A DNA stretch of 23,146 bases, taken from positions 1-23,146 of the forward strand of contig JBBRMT010000044.1 of the NCBI GenBank assembly GCA_038230695.1. Direction: 5' to 3'. Shown here piece by piece: positions 1-6,247 of the stretch. Every line of letters begins with the position of its first letter. Position 1 is the first letter of the stretch. The position numbers were made by a program, and so were the translations under genes. The notes below the pieces were generated by a model that was not told the DNA's origin, ran no database searches, and saw only the letters and a list, made by a program, of their open reading frames with translations. The DNA comes from QHBQ01 sp038230695. Its GTDB lineage: Bacteria > Chloroflexota > Chloroflexia > QHBQ01.

Positions 1-735
1 CGCTTCCGCTTCGAGCCGGGCATCCTCAGCTACGCGCACGGCAACATCCAATATATTGACGAGATTAACCTGCTGCCTGGCGATGTGCTAAACGCCATCC
101 TCGATGCGGCGGCGATGGGATACACTATCGTGCGGCGGGGGATGGTGGTGAGCAGCTACCCCAGCCGCTTCGTGCTGGTCGGTTCGATGAACCCGGAGGA
201 GGGCGACCTGCGTCCCCAGTTGCTGGACCGCATGGGCTTGCGTATCTACGTCAACCCGGTGGGCAGCGTGGAAGAGCGCATCGAGGTGTACCGCCGCTAC
301 AGCCAGTTTAGCCGCGAACCGGAGAGCCTGATCGCGCAGTATACTGATGAGACTGCGGTGGCACAGGCAGCAATCAGCGCCGCCCGCGACCGAGTGGATA
401 GCGTGATTATCGCCGAGGATGCCGCCCGTGCCGCCATCCGCATCATCCAACAGTTGGGCATAGACTCACACCGTACCGAGATCGTGATGTTCGAGACTGC
501 CCGCGCCCTGGCTGCGTTCGAGGGCCGCGATGAGGTAACGGTGGCTGACATTCTCAATATCGCGCCGATGGCGCTACGCCTGCGCCGCTCCGTCCAACTG
601 CACACCCTACTGCAAACCCAGCAGACCGAGGCCGAGGAGATCAACGCGGCTATCGCCAAACTGACCCCAGCGCGGCATCGCAGAAAGGCTAGTCAACGGG
701 TTCGCTTCAACGGAGAAGCGGAGAAAGAGGTGTGA
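1..735 (+). CDS. ChlI/MoxR-type AAA+ ATPase, 5'-truncated
   Basis: The frame is open from the first base, so the gene starts upstream and only its last 244 codons are present. Visible are a Walker B segment (IQYIDEIN, about residues 17-24 of the visible part) and a sensor-1 region (GSMNPEEGDLRPQLLDRMG), both very close to the magnesium-chelatase subunit I (ChlI/BchI) type. Then comes a helical lid with RTEIVMFETARALAAFEGR and the typical VTVADILNIAPMALRLR segment. The Walker A motif must lie outside the window. The tail is basic (HRRKASQRVR). Family knowledge: such ATPases are hexameric remodelling machines, often working with a VWA-domain partner. Here the next gene overlaps or nearly abuts and encodes a ClpP-like peptidase, so a role in tetrapyrrole synthesis is not supported by context. 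ATPase class is secure; the substrate is unknown. Confidence 0.85.
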   Translation, partial: RFRFEPGILSYAHGNIQYIDEINLLPGDVLNAILDAAAMGYTIVRRGMVVSSYPSRFVLVGSMNPEEGDLRPQLLDRMGLRIYVNPVGSVEERIEVYRRYSQFSREPESLIAQYTDETAVAQAAISAARDRVDSVIIAEDAARAAIRIIQQLGIDSHRTEIVMFETARALAAFEGRDEVTVADILNIAPMALRLRRSVQLHTLLQTQQTEAEEINAAIAKLTPARHRRKASQRVRFNGEAEKEV

Positions 736-737
736 CA

Positions 738-1460
738 ATGGCAGTCAACCTTGACGAACTACTACGCAGCAGTCAGATGCGTCATCGCGAACTTGAGACG
801 CAGGGTGTCTACTTCCTGGGCGAGATCACCGATGAGGCGGCAGAGAGCTTTGGCCGCGCCATTCTGCTGATGGCCGAGCAACGGGCCGCCGCCAACGCGA
901 CCGATACTGACATCACCATCTACATCAATAGCGGCGGCGGGTCGGTGGGCGCAGGGCTGGCGATCATCGAGATGATCTACCGCGTGCGCCACCTGTTCGG
1001 GGTGCGGGTCAACACGGTAGTCACTGGTTACGCCTACTCCATGGGCGCGGTAATCATGCAGGCGGGCGACAAGCGCAGCATGGGTACATTCAGCACCATA
1101 ATGCTGCACAGCCCGCAGTGGACGCTCTCCGGCAACGATGAGCGCATCTTCAGCGACTATGCTGGGCTTGCCAACCATTATAAGCGCATCATCTCCGACC
1201 TGTTCGCGCAGCGCACCTGCAATCAAGATGCAGCCTGGTGGGAGGACTACATCTACTCTGGCCGCGACCACTACCTGACCGCTGACGAGTGCCTGGCGCT
1301 TTGTCTGGTGGACGATATCTATGACCTGGAAATTGCCCCCGGACACCACCCCACTGCCGCGCCGCTCACCCCACCGCAGCAGCAGCAGCAGGGGATCATG
1401 CCGCCGGGGAAGGATGCTTCGGCCTCTGCTGAAGCGGAGAAGACCGCCAACGGATTGTAA
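738..1460 (+). CDS. ClpP-like serine peptidase
   Basis: A ClpP/crotonase-fold peptidase of 240 residues. The catalytic triad appears intact: Ser101 in GYAYSMGAVIM, His124 in MLHSPQW and Asp177 in GRDHYLT, counted from the chosen start. The oxyanion segment NSGGGSVGAGL precedes them and YLTADECLALCLVDDI matches the ClpP C-terminal helix. A Pro/Gln-rich tail with a Q5 run (about residues 214-225) and an acidic/alanine-rich end extends beyond ordinary ClpP. A GTG at 732 overlaps the previous stop, but the AGAGG at 726-730 is spaced 7 bases from the ATG at 738, so ATG is preferred. The close packing with the ChlI-type ATPase suggests co-transcription and perhaps a joint complex (inference). It could be an inactive paralogue or a regulatory ClpP-type subunit, though the triad argues for activity. 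Confidence 0.88.
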   Translation: MAVNLDELLRSSQMRHRELETQGVYFLGEITDEAAESFGRAILLMAEQRAAANATDTDITIYINSGGGSVGAGLAIIEMIYRVRHLFGVRVNTVVTGYAYSMGAVIMQAGDKRSMGTFSTIMLHSPQWTLSGNDERIFSDYAGLANHYKRIISDLFAQRTCNQDAAWWEDYIYSGRDHYLTADECLALCLVDDIYDLEIAPGHHPTAAPLTPPQQQQQGIMPPGKDASASAEAEKTANGL

Positions 1461-1480
1461 AACAGTATCAGAATAACTTA

Positions 1481-1747
1481 AGCTTAGGAGCGAAAGTAGG
1501 AGCGACCAGCCAGCGGATTTGGCAAGCGGATGAAGCGGATTTAGGCCTAACTAATATCCCATCATTAACCTTGGCTTGAACCTTACCGACTGCGGGCGGG
1601 CGAGTTGCCCGCCCTCTTATCAATCTGGTGGAGCAGGTAGATGCAGTGGATTTCTCTGCGAAGATGATTGAAGTGGGCAAAGGCTTGCCCGGTGGAGACG
1701 ACCCCAACCTGCGCTGGATGGAGGGTTTCCACAAGTCAGGGGGATGA
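1481..1747 (+). pseudogene. Decayed class I SAM-dependent methyltransferase fragment
   Basis: No intact gene occupies this spacer between convergent genes. In the + strand frame ending at the TGA at 1745-1747 there is LVEQVDAVDFSAKMIEVG followed by KGLPGGDDPNLRW, which resembles the motif I/II region of class I methyltransferases. An in-frame TGA at 1577-1579 interrupts it. The glycine-rich SAM motif (DCG... at about 1588-1600) lies in another frame from GRVARPLINLVEQ, pointing to a frameshift. The region after LRWMEG ends abruptly, so most of the domain is missing. I read this as a relic, not an expressed protein. A reverse-strand open frame over the same bases has no recognisable features. 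Confidence 0.55.
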
Positions 1748-1748
1748 C

Positions 1749-2507
1749 TTAGAAGTGAGCGTTGAGAGCAACCGTCCCAGCAATCTTCCAGCCACTGGCT
1801 GTTTTAACCAGGAAGGCACGTAGCAGAGCTGTGCCGCTATCGTAGGTTACGTCAGCATAGTTGCCATCAACCTTGATTTCCTTGAATTGGAAAGGCGGCT
1901 CTACGTAAGCTGGCTTGGTTGCTTGTGGGTCGGTATATCCCCCGGCCCCACCGACTACCCCTTCATTTATGGAACGCTGCTCCTCTGGAGTCAGATTGTT
2001 CGGGCCGCGCCCGTCTGCTTTAGCCTTCGCTAGAGTCAACGCCCAGTTTTCGTCTGCCTTCCTCACGTTCAGCTGCTGTGCAGTCATCAGGGTTAGATAG
2101 CCACTACCTTGCAGCAACGCCTTTACCTGATCCCCCTGCATCTTTATCACATCTTGAACGAACTTCTGTTGCCGCCCTAGCAAAGGAGCAGCGGGATCGT
2201 CGGCGTAGACAGTAGAAAGCTGGGTGTAATCGAAATTGTTCCAATCAGCCTCCCATTGTACTCGGTATGAATGTTGGATAGCTGCTTTGACCACCTCAAC
2301 TTGTGTCTGGTCCGATGGATTACCTCCAGCCAGCACTGGCCAGTTTGGCTGTTCTGCTAGGCCAGGGGTGGGATTAGCGATATTGGATGCTCCAAGCGTG
2401 GAAGCTGACTGTACCGCCGCCTGGTTTGACGAGGACGAGTCGGCGCAGCCAACTATTAGCAGCATGATGGCAATCAGTACGGACGTAGTAACTAGTTTAT
2501 TTCTCAT
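1749..2507 (-). CDS. Secreted lipoprotein of unknown function
   Basis: A predicted 252-residue protein with a lipoprotein signal peptide: a short basic n-region (MRNK), a hydrophobic stretch and a lipobox LIVGC with Cys21 as the acylated residue. A Ser-rich tether (ADSSSSNQAA) follows, then a globular domain of about 190 residues without a family I recognise. It contains the segments WEADWNNFDYTQLSTVY, LTPEEQRSINEGV and a C-terminal beta-rich part ending SGWKIAGTVALNAHF, as in small NTF2-like or DUF lipoproteins (weak analogy). An ATG at 2513 is in frame, but the AGGAG upstream is only 2 bases from it and 8 from the ATG at 2507, so the latter was chosen. It follows the amidase gene by 32 bases, probably in the same transcript. 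Base composition is lower in GC than the neighbouring Ig-like gene. Confidence 0.8.
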   Translation of the reverse strand: MRNKLVTTSVLIAIMLLIVGCADSSSSNQAAVQSASTLGASNIANPTPGLAEQPNWPVLAGGNPSDQTQVEVVKAAIQHSYRVQWEADWNNFDYTQLSTVYADDPAAPLLGRQQKFVQDVIKMQGDQVKALLQGSGYLTLMTAQQLNVRKADENWALTLAKAKADGRGPNNLTPEEQRSINEGVVGGAGGYTDPQATKPAYVEPPFQFKEIKVDGNYADVTYDSGTALLRAFLVKTASGWKIAGTVALNAHF

Positions 2508-2539
2508 GATCATTGCTCCTTTGTTCGTTGGTATTTAGT

Positions 2540-3157
2540 TTAGTATACAATGCGCCAATAGCGTATAAATTGGTCACGTATATCCTGGGTTAGGTAGTTC
2601 CAGGCTACATGGTAGCGGGTAGTAGTGTGCTGATCCACCAACATACCGCGATCGAGCGAACCACTATCAGACGGTGGTGTGCCATACCCAACCAAAAAGC
2701 GGCTATGGTTGAACGGCAGAGATGGATCTTGCTCGAGCTGGAGTTGCACTATGTCTCCCGGATTTAGTGAACCTATACCTGTCATTATTTGGAACCGTTC
2801 AGGATGCAGCCCCGCGTGTTGACGCAGAGAATCTACCAGCGACCACGTAAAGGAAGCATCGTGGCCGTAACCGCTATAGTACCAGTTTTGTGGGTCGGTA
2901 ATGTCGCCGTTGGCGTAATACCAGGTCATACCCCCAGCAAACATATCTTGGGAGACAAAGTTGGTGCAGTCACCGCCCTGACCTTGACTACCATAGTAGG
3001 CGTAAGCAGTGTTATGATACTGCTCGTTGTGGTTTGTTGACCAGGTATCAGCATACGCAATTGCTAGTCTAGAACCATATACGCCATGCGTGGGTGGGGT
3101 AGTTACGGCACGGTAGGTATCAATGGTGAGGTCACCACGGATTGCTGGGCTGTTCAA
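2540..3157 (-). CDS. Amidase_6-type Cys peptidase/amidase domain, no signal peptide
   Basis: About 205 residues closely resembling the putative amidase domain (Amidase_6, NlpC/P60-CHAP-like fold). It has RLAIAYADTWS near the N-terminus, the nucleophile motif DCTNFVSQ (Cys64 from the proposed start), a Trp/Tyr-rich middle, GDIVQLQL, FNHSRFLVGYG (His151) and a C-terminal QHTTTRYHVAWNYL. Such domains usually cut peptide bonds in cell-wall or exported substrates and are secreted, but no signal peptide precedes it here. The frame remains open upstream to an ATG at 3358, yet that part only shadows the preceding gene. The proposed start is a TTG at 3157-3155, preceded by GGAG overlapping the stop of the upstream gene. 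It may be translated by coupling, be a frameshifted tail of the upstream protein, or be N-terminally truncated. Confidence 0.72.
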   Translation of the reverse strand: MNSPAIRGDLTIDTYRAVTTPPTHGVYGSRLAIAYADTWSTNHNEQYHNTAYAYYGSQGQGGDCTNFVSQDMFAGGMTWYYANGDITDPQNWYYSGYGHDASFTWSLVDSLRQHAGLHPERFQIMTGIGSLNPGDIVQLQLEQDPSLPFNHSRFLVGYGTPPSDSGSLDRGMLVDQHTTTRYHVAWNYLTQDIRDQFIRYWRIVY

Positions 3158-3158
3158 A

Positions 3159-4880
3159 TCACTCCGCGCTCCGCACCCGACCGAAATCCACATCGTGCTG
3201 GCCGACGCTGATGCTTCCATAGCCCACGTCAACTGGCAGGGCGGCGGCGGCCTGGCTGGTGATCGTCTTGGCGCTGGCCTGGATGGCATAGTGGCCGATC
3301 GGCGCGGCCCGCCCACCCAGCCCGCGTCCGTCCCAGACCACGTTATGTTCACCACCATCGCGGCGCACGTTGCGTAGGATTGTGGCGATCACATAGCCTT
3401 CATCATCCACCACCCGCAGGGTAACGTTGGCCGCCCGCGATAGGGCGTAGCTGATTAGGAGGCGGTCATTTGCGCCGCTCATGCCGGGGCGGTCTGCCCA
3501 CAATTTGAGGCTGACGCTGCCCAGCCAGCCGCCAAACAACACCCACAGCAGTAGGATACCGCCAGCGACTAGCGCGGCAATCGGCACGCTGGCGGGCAAG
3601 AGCGGTGTGCCGCTGCCTGCCTCGAAGCTGACGTGCCGCTCCAGGGTGGAGACATTGCCCGCCAGATCCTCGGCCCGCACGGTCAAGGTGTTCTGCCCCG
3701 CTGCCAGCGTGACCGGCGCGACGAACGTGCCGGTGGTGTCCACATTGACCGGCTGTTCGTTGACCGCAAGCTTTACCCCCGGTTCGGTCTTGCCATACAA
3801 CTCCACCTGCGGGTCGTGAACTACCGTGCCTTCGTCCAGGCTGTCAATATTGACCACCGGCGGATGGGTCTTGACCTGCACCGTCTCGTCGGCCACGCCC
3901 ACGTTGCCGACCGCATCGGTTGCCTCCACCCGCACGCTGTTTTTGCCCTCGTTCAGCACCACCTGGGCGGCGAAGTTGCCCTGCGCGTCGGGGATGGCAT
4001 CGTTGCCGTTGACCTTTACCTTGCTACTGGTATCCACCTGCCCCTTGACCGTGACCAGACTATCCTTCGTCCAGGTGCCAGCGGGCGGGTCGGTGATCTT
4101 CACCGCTGGCGGTCGATCCAGCAGGCTGACGGTGCGCTGGGCAACCGCCACATTGCCTGCTTTGTCCATCGCACTAACCTTGAAGCTGTTGTCGCCGTGC
4201 TGCAATTCGCGGGTAAGATGGAAGCCACCATTGGCATCGGCGGTAATCTGGTCGGTCTGATTGTCATCCATCCACACCGTCGCCCCCGGCGCGGTCACGC
4301 CATCAACCGTTAGTTCGCTGGTTTTCACTGGCTTGGGCTGGTCGGCGGGCAGGTTGGCAAGGTCGAGCGGTGGCGGTACTGTATCCACCAATACGGCAAC
4401 CGAGCCAGCCGCCTTGTTGGCGGTGCCATTAGCAACTACCTGCACGTTGTACGCGCCGTCCGGCACCAGCGCCCCGCTATTGTCCAGCCCATCCCAGACT
4501 AGCCAGTGCGCCCCATCGTTCTGCTTGGTGGGGCTGACGCTGATGCTACGTACCACCTGGTTCTGCCCGTTCAGCACGCTGGCAGCAACATCGCCTGGTT
4601 CGGATAGCTCATAGGTAACGATTACGCAATGCGGCGCACAGTTGGTCGAATTCGCCACCGTGGCCGAGGGCGCAAATACTGTGCGGTTGGCCTTGACCGT
4701 GATGGTGGGGGTGCGAAACCACTGCAAGGGGAATAGATAGAAAAGCAGGCCGATTACCCCCGCGATCAGCAGGCGGGTCGCCAGCGTGTTGCCATTCAGG
4801 GCGCTGAGGAAGCCGCCCCGATTGCTCGTCTGGTTGACGCGCTGGCGGCTATTGTTACTCATATCGCGGCGAAAGTTCAT
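3159..4880 (-). CDS. Membrane-anchored Ig-like/FlgD-Ig repeat protein
   Basis: A 573-residue protein. The order is a polar N-terminus, a membrane segment (about 35-55, LLIAGVIGLLFYLFPLQWF), a FlgD-Ig-like beta domain (about 70-165, with VTYELSEPGDV and WDGLDNSGALVPDGAYNVQV), three bacterial Ig-like repeats (about 170-430, each with a D-x-x-GN-V motif such as AMDKAGNVAV, ATDAVGNVGV and AEDLAGNVST), a second membrane segment (about 436-460) and a second FlgD-Ig-like domain (SYALSRAANVTLRVVDDEGY and WDGRGLGGRAAPIGHYAIQ). The Ig repeats would therefore be on one face of the membrane and the last domain on the other. The gene starts 3 bases after the stop of the preceding membrane-protein gene, so they are co-transcribed. 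The role is unknown; a surface scaffold or assembly factor is plausible. Confidence 0.85.
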   Translation of the reverse strand: MNFRRDMSNNSRQRVNQTSNRGGFLSALNGNTLATRLLIAGVIGLLFYLFPLQWFRTPTITVKANRTVFAPSATVANSTNCAPHCVIVTYELSEPGDVAASVLNGQNQVVRSISVSPTKQNDGAHWLVWDGLDNSGALVPDGAYNVQVVANGTANKAAGSVAVLVDTVPPPLDLANLPADQPKPVKTSELTVDGVTAPGATVWMDDNQTDQITADANGGFHLTRELQHGDNSFKVSAMDKAGNVAVAQRTVSLLDRPPAVKITDPPAGTWTKDSLVTVKGQVDTSSKVKVNGNDAIPDAQGNFAAQVVLNEGKNSVRVEATDAVGNVGVADETVQVKTHPPVVNIDSLDEGTVVHDPQVELYGKTEPGVKLAVNEQPVNVDTTGTFVAPVTLAAGQNTLTVRAEDLAGNVSTLERHVSFEAGSGTPLLPASVPIAALVAGGILLLWVLFGGWLGSVSLKLWADRPGMSGANDRLLISYALSRAANVTLRVVDDEGYVIATILRNVRRDGGEHNVVWDGRGLGGRAAPIGHYAIQASAKTITSQAAAALPVDVGYGSISVGQHDVDFGRVRSAE

Positions 4881-4883
4881 TCG

Positions 4884-6011
4884 TCAATCAATCTCGATCA
4901 TGATTACTCGCTCACCCTCATCGGGGCGGATGCGGGCGGGCGGCTCCACCGGCGCTGCCACACGCGGTGCGAGGGTCGCCGATGCGACGCTGGTTCTGGT
5001 TGCGCCAGGAAGTGCGGGATGCTCTGCCTGCGTCACTCGCGCTACCGGATGCGTAATATCATCCTTCCCCTCCCGCCGGGAGGGGTTGGGGGTGGGTGCG
5101 CTAAACGGCTGGCGCAAACGCCAGAGCGCCAGCCAGAGGGTCAGCGCCAGCAACCCGCCCAGTAGCACGGCGCTGCCATAGTTTAGCAGATCCGCGCCAA
5201 CATTGTTCAGCGGGCGACTAAGCAACGCGGGTATGAGGCTCAAGCCCAAAGTTAGGATTGCGCCACCAAGCGCCAGCGGCAACAATGCGTGCCAGGCGAT
5301 CTGGGCGACGATGAAGCCACTATCATGATTGTCGAACAGTCGCAGCCTGGCGCGACGCTCGGCCCGCTCCGCGCCGAAGTCGGCAGCCACCGCGACGGCG
5401 TAGCCAGCGGCGGCCCAGATTGCGGTGTGCAGGAGGTTGTCGAGCAGCACGGTGGAGTTGGGATTGAGCGGGCCAAGCACGCCGCCAATCGTCTCGAACG
5501 AGTTGGCACCCCCGAAGCGGCCCTGCAATGCGTCGAGCGGCCCCGCCGCATGACTGGTGTCGGGCGGATAGGTCAACGCGCCGACCAGCCAGAGCGAAAA
5601 GTAGCTACCGCCGCCCACGATCAGCCCTTCGCGGCGCGACATCAGTAGCCCAGCGGCCAGCGGCGCGACCAGGCCGAGGCCCACGCCGCCCAGGAATGGT
5701 GCGGCGGCGATGAACAACACCGCCCAGATGTTGTGCAGCGCGTACCACATCGGGATGATGGCGACGGCGAGGAACAGGGCGGCAAAGTAAATCGAAAGCG
5801 TAGCAAGCGGGTAGCCAATTGCTGCGACGGTCAGCAGATATGCCGAAGGCAACGAAGCGCAGCCCACGATGAAGATGGCAATCGGCACCACCAGCCGCCA
5901 CTCGGTTGGATACAATGTGAGCAGCCCGCTGACGTAGACCAGCAGAGCCAGACCGGCAGCTCCGCCGACGCGCTCGACTGCCTGTTCGTGTTTTTGGTAA
6001 GTTGCGATCAT
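4884..6011 (-). CDS. Polytopic membrane protein, unknown function
   Basis: A 375-residue protein with about eight or nine hydrophobic segments, for example GLALLVYVSGLLTLY, LVVPIAIFIVGCASL, IWAVLFIAAAPFLGG and AVLLGGLLALTLWLALW. A cytoplasmic-looking C-terminal tail of about 75 residues is rich in Pro, Ala and charged residues. I do not recognise a family. The tail includes PTPNPSRREG, which is encoded by a hairpin repeat (see 5070-5099) and is probably a late insertion. No Shine-Dalgarno is visible: the ATG at 6011 lies directly next to a degenerate heptamer repeat, and an in-frame stop closes off upstream alternatives. It lies 3 bases ahead of the Ig-like gene, suggesting the two proteins work together in the membrane. 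Confidence 0.8.
   Translation of the reverse strand: MIATYQKHEQAVERVGGAAGLALLVYVSGLLTLYPTEWRLVVPIAIFIVGCASLPSAYLLTVAAIGYPLATLSIYFAALFLAVAIIPMWYALHNIWAVLFIAAAPFLGGVGLGLVAPLAAGLLMSRREGLIVGGGSYFSLWLVGALTYPPDTSHAAGPLDALQGRFGGANSFETIGGVLGPLNPNSTVLLDNLLHTAIWAAAGYAVAVAADFGAERAERRARLRLFDNHDSGFIVAQIAWHALLPLALGGAILTLGLSLIPALLSRPLNNVGADLLNYGSAVLLGGLLALTLWLALWRLRQPFSAPTPNPSRREGKDDITHPVARVTQAEHPALPGATRTSVASATLAPRVAAPVEPPARIRPDEGERVIMIEID
5070..5099. repeat. Hairpin repeat inside a coding sequence (PTPNPSRREG type)
   Basis: A GC-rich inverted repeat (CCCTCCCGCCGGGAGGGG) followed by TTGGGGGTGGG, lying in frame in the C-terminal tail of the membrane protein at 4884-6011. The same style of hairpin plus G-rich tail appears between genes at 9595-9613, in the spacer at 6069-6207 and within another coding sequence near 17986-18025. 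Confidence 0.6.
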
Positions 6012-6013
6012 AA

Positions 6014-6041
6014 GTTGAAGGTTGAAAGTTGTTAGTTAACG
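6014..6041. repeat. Degenerate heptamer repeat (GTTGAAR type)
   Basis: Four successive 7-base units, GTTGAAG, GTTGAAA, GTTGTTA and GTTAACG, start 3 bases outside the start codon of the membrane-protein gene at 4884-6011 and occupy the place where its ribosome binding site would be. Confidence 0.6.
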
Positions 6042-6068
6042 TTGTGACGATAGGCATTCTGGCTTGGC

Positions 6069-6207
6069 GAGATTTCTCCCCCAAACCCCCGCTGGGGGCT
6101 TTTTGCCATAGAGTGGTTCGAGATTTCTCCCCCAAACCCCCGCTGGGGGCTTTTTGCCATAGAGTGGTTCGAGATTTCTCCCCCAACCCCCGTTGGGGGC
6201 TTTTTGC
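6069..6207. repeat. 51-bp tandem repeat with hairpin, 2.7 copies
   Basis: Units begin at 6069, 6120 and 6171, each starting GAGATTTCTCCCCCAA. The first two are essentially identical and the third is partial, with small changes. Each unit has CCCCC-GCT-GGGGG (GTT in the third) followed by CTTTTTG, so on the + strand every copy looks like an intrinsic terminator. The genes on both sides are on the - strand, where no T-run follows the hairpin, so termination of their transcript is not implied. Confidence 0.85.
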
Positions 6208-6247
6208 ACTCAGCACCCAGCACTCAGCACTCAGCACTCAGCACTCA
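6206..6247. repeat. Heptamer repeat array (GCACTCA), six copies
   Basis: Six contiguous 7-base units: GCACTCA, GCACCCA, then GCACTCA four times. The final unit contributes the TGA stop codon of the Ycf46-like ATPase gene, which reads on the opposite strand. It resembles the heptanucleotide short tandem repeats described in filamentous cyanobacteria. Confidence 0.85.

Noticed and set aside
1468..1734. Reverse-strand open frame of 88 codons in the spacer behind the ClpP-like gene
   Set aside because: It has no recognisable features, and the opposite strand carries methyltransferase-like sequence.
3158..3358. N-terminal extension of the amidase frame up to an ATG at 3358
   Set aside because: It overlaps the Ig-like gene by 200 bases, and its sequence is an Arg/Pro-rich shadow translation.
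6069..6247. CRISPR array
   Set aside because: The repeats are directly adjacent without unique spacers, and no cas genes are near.
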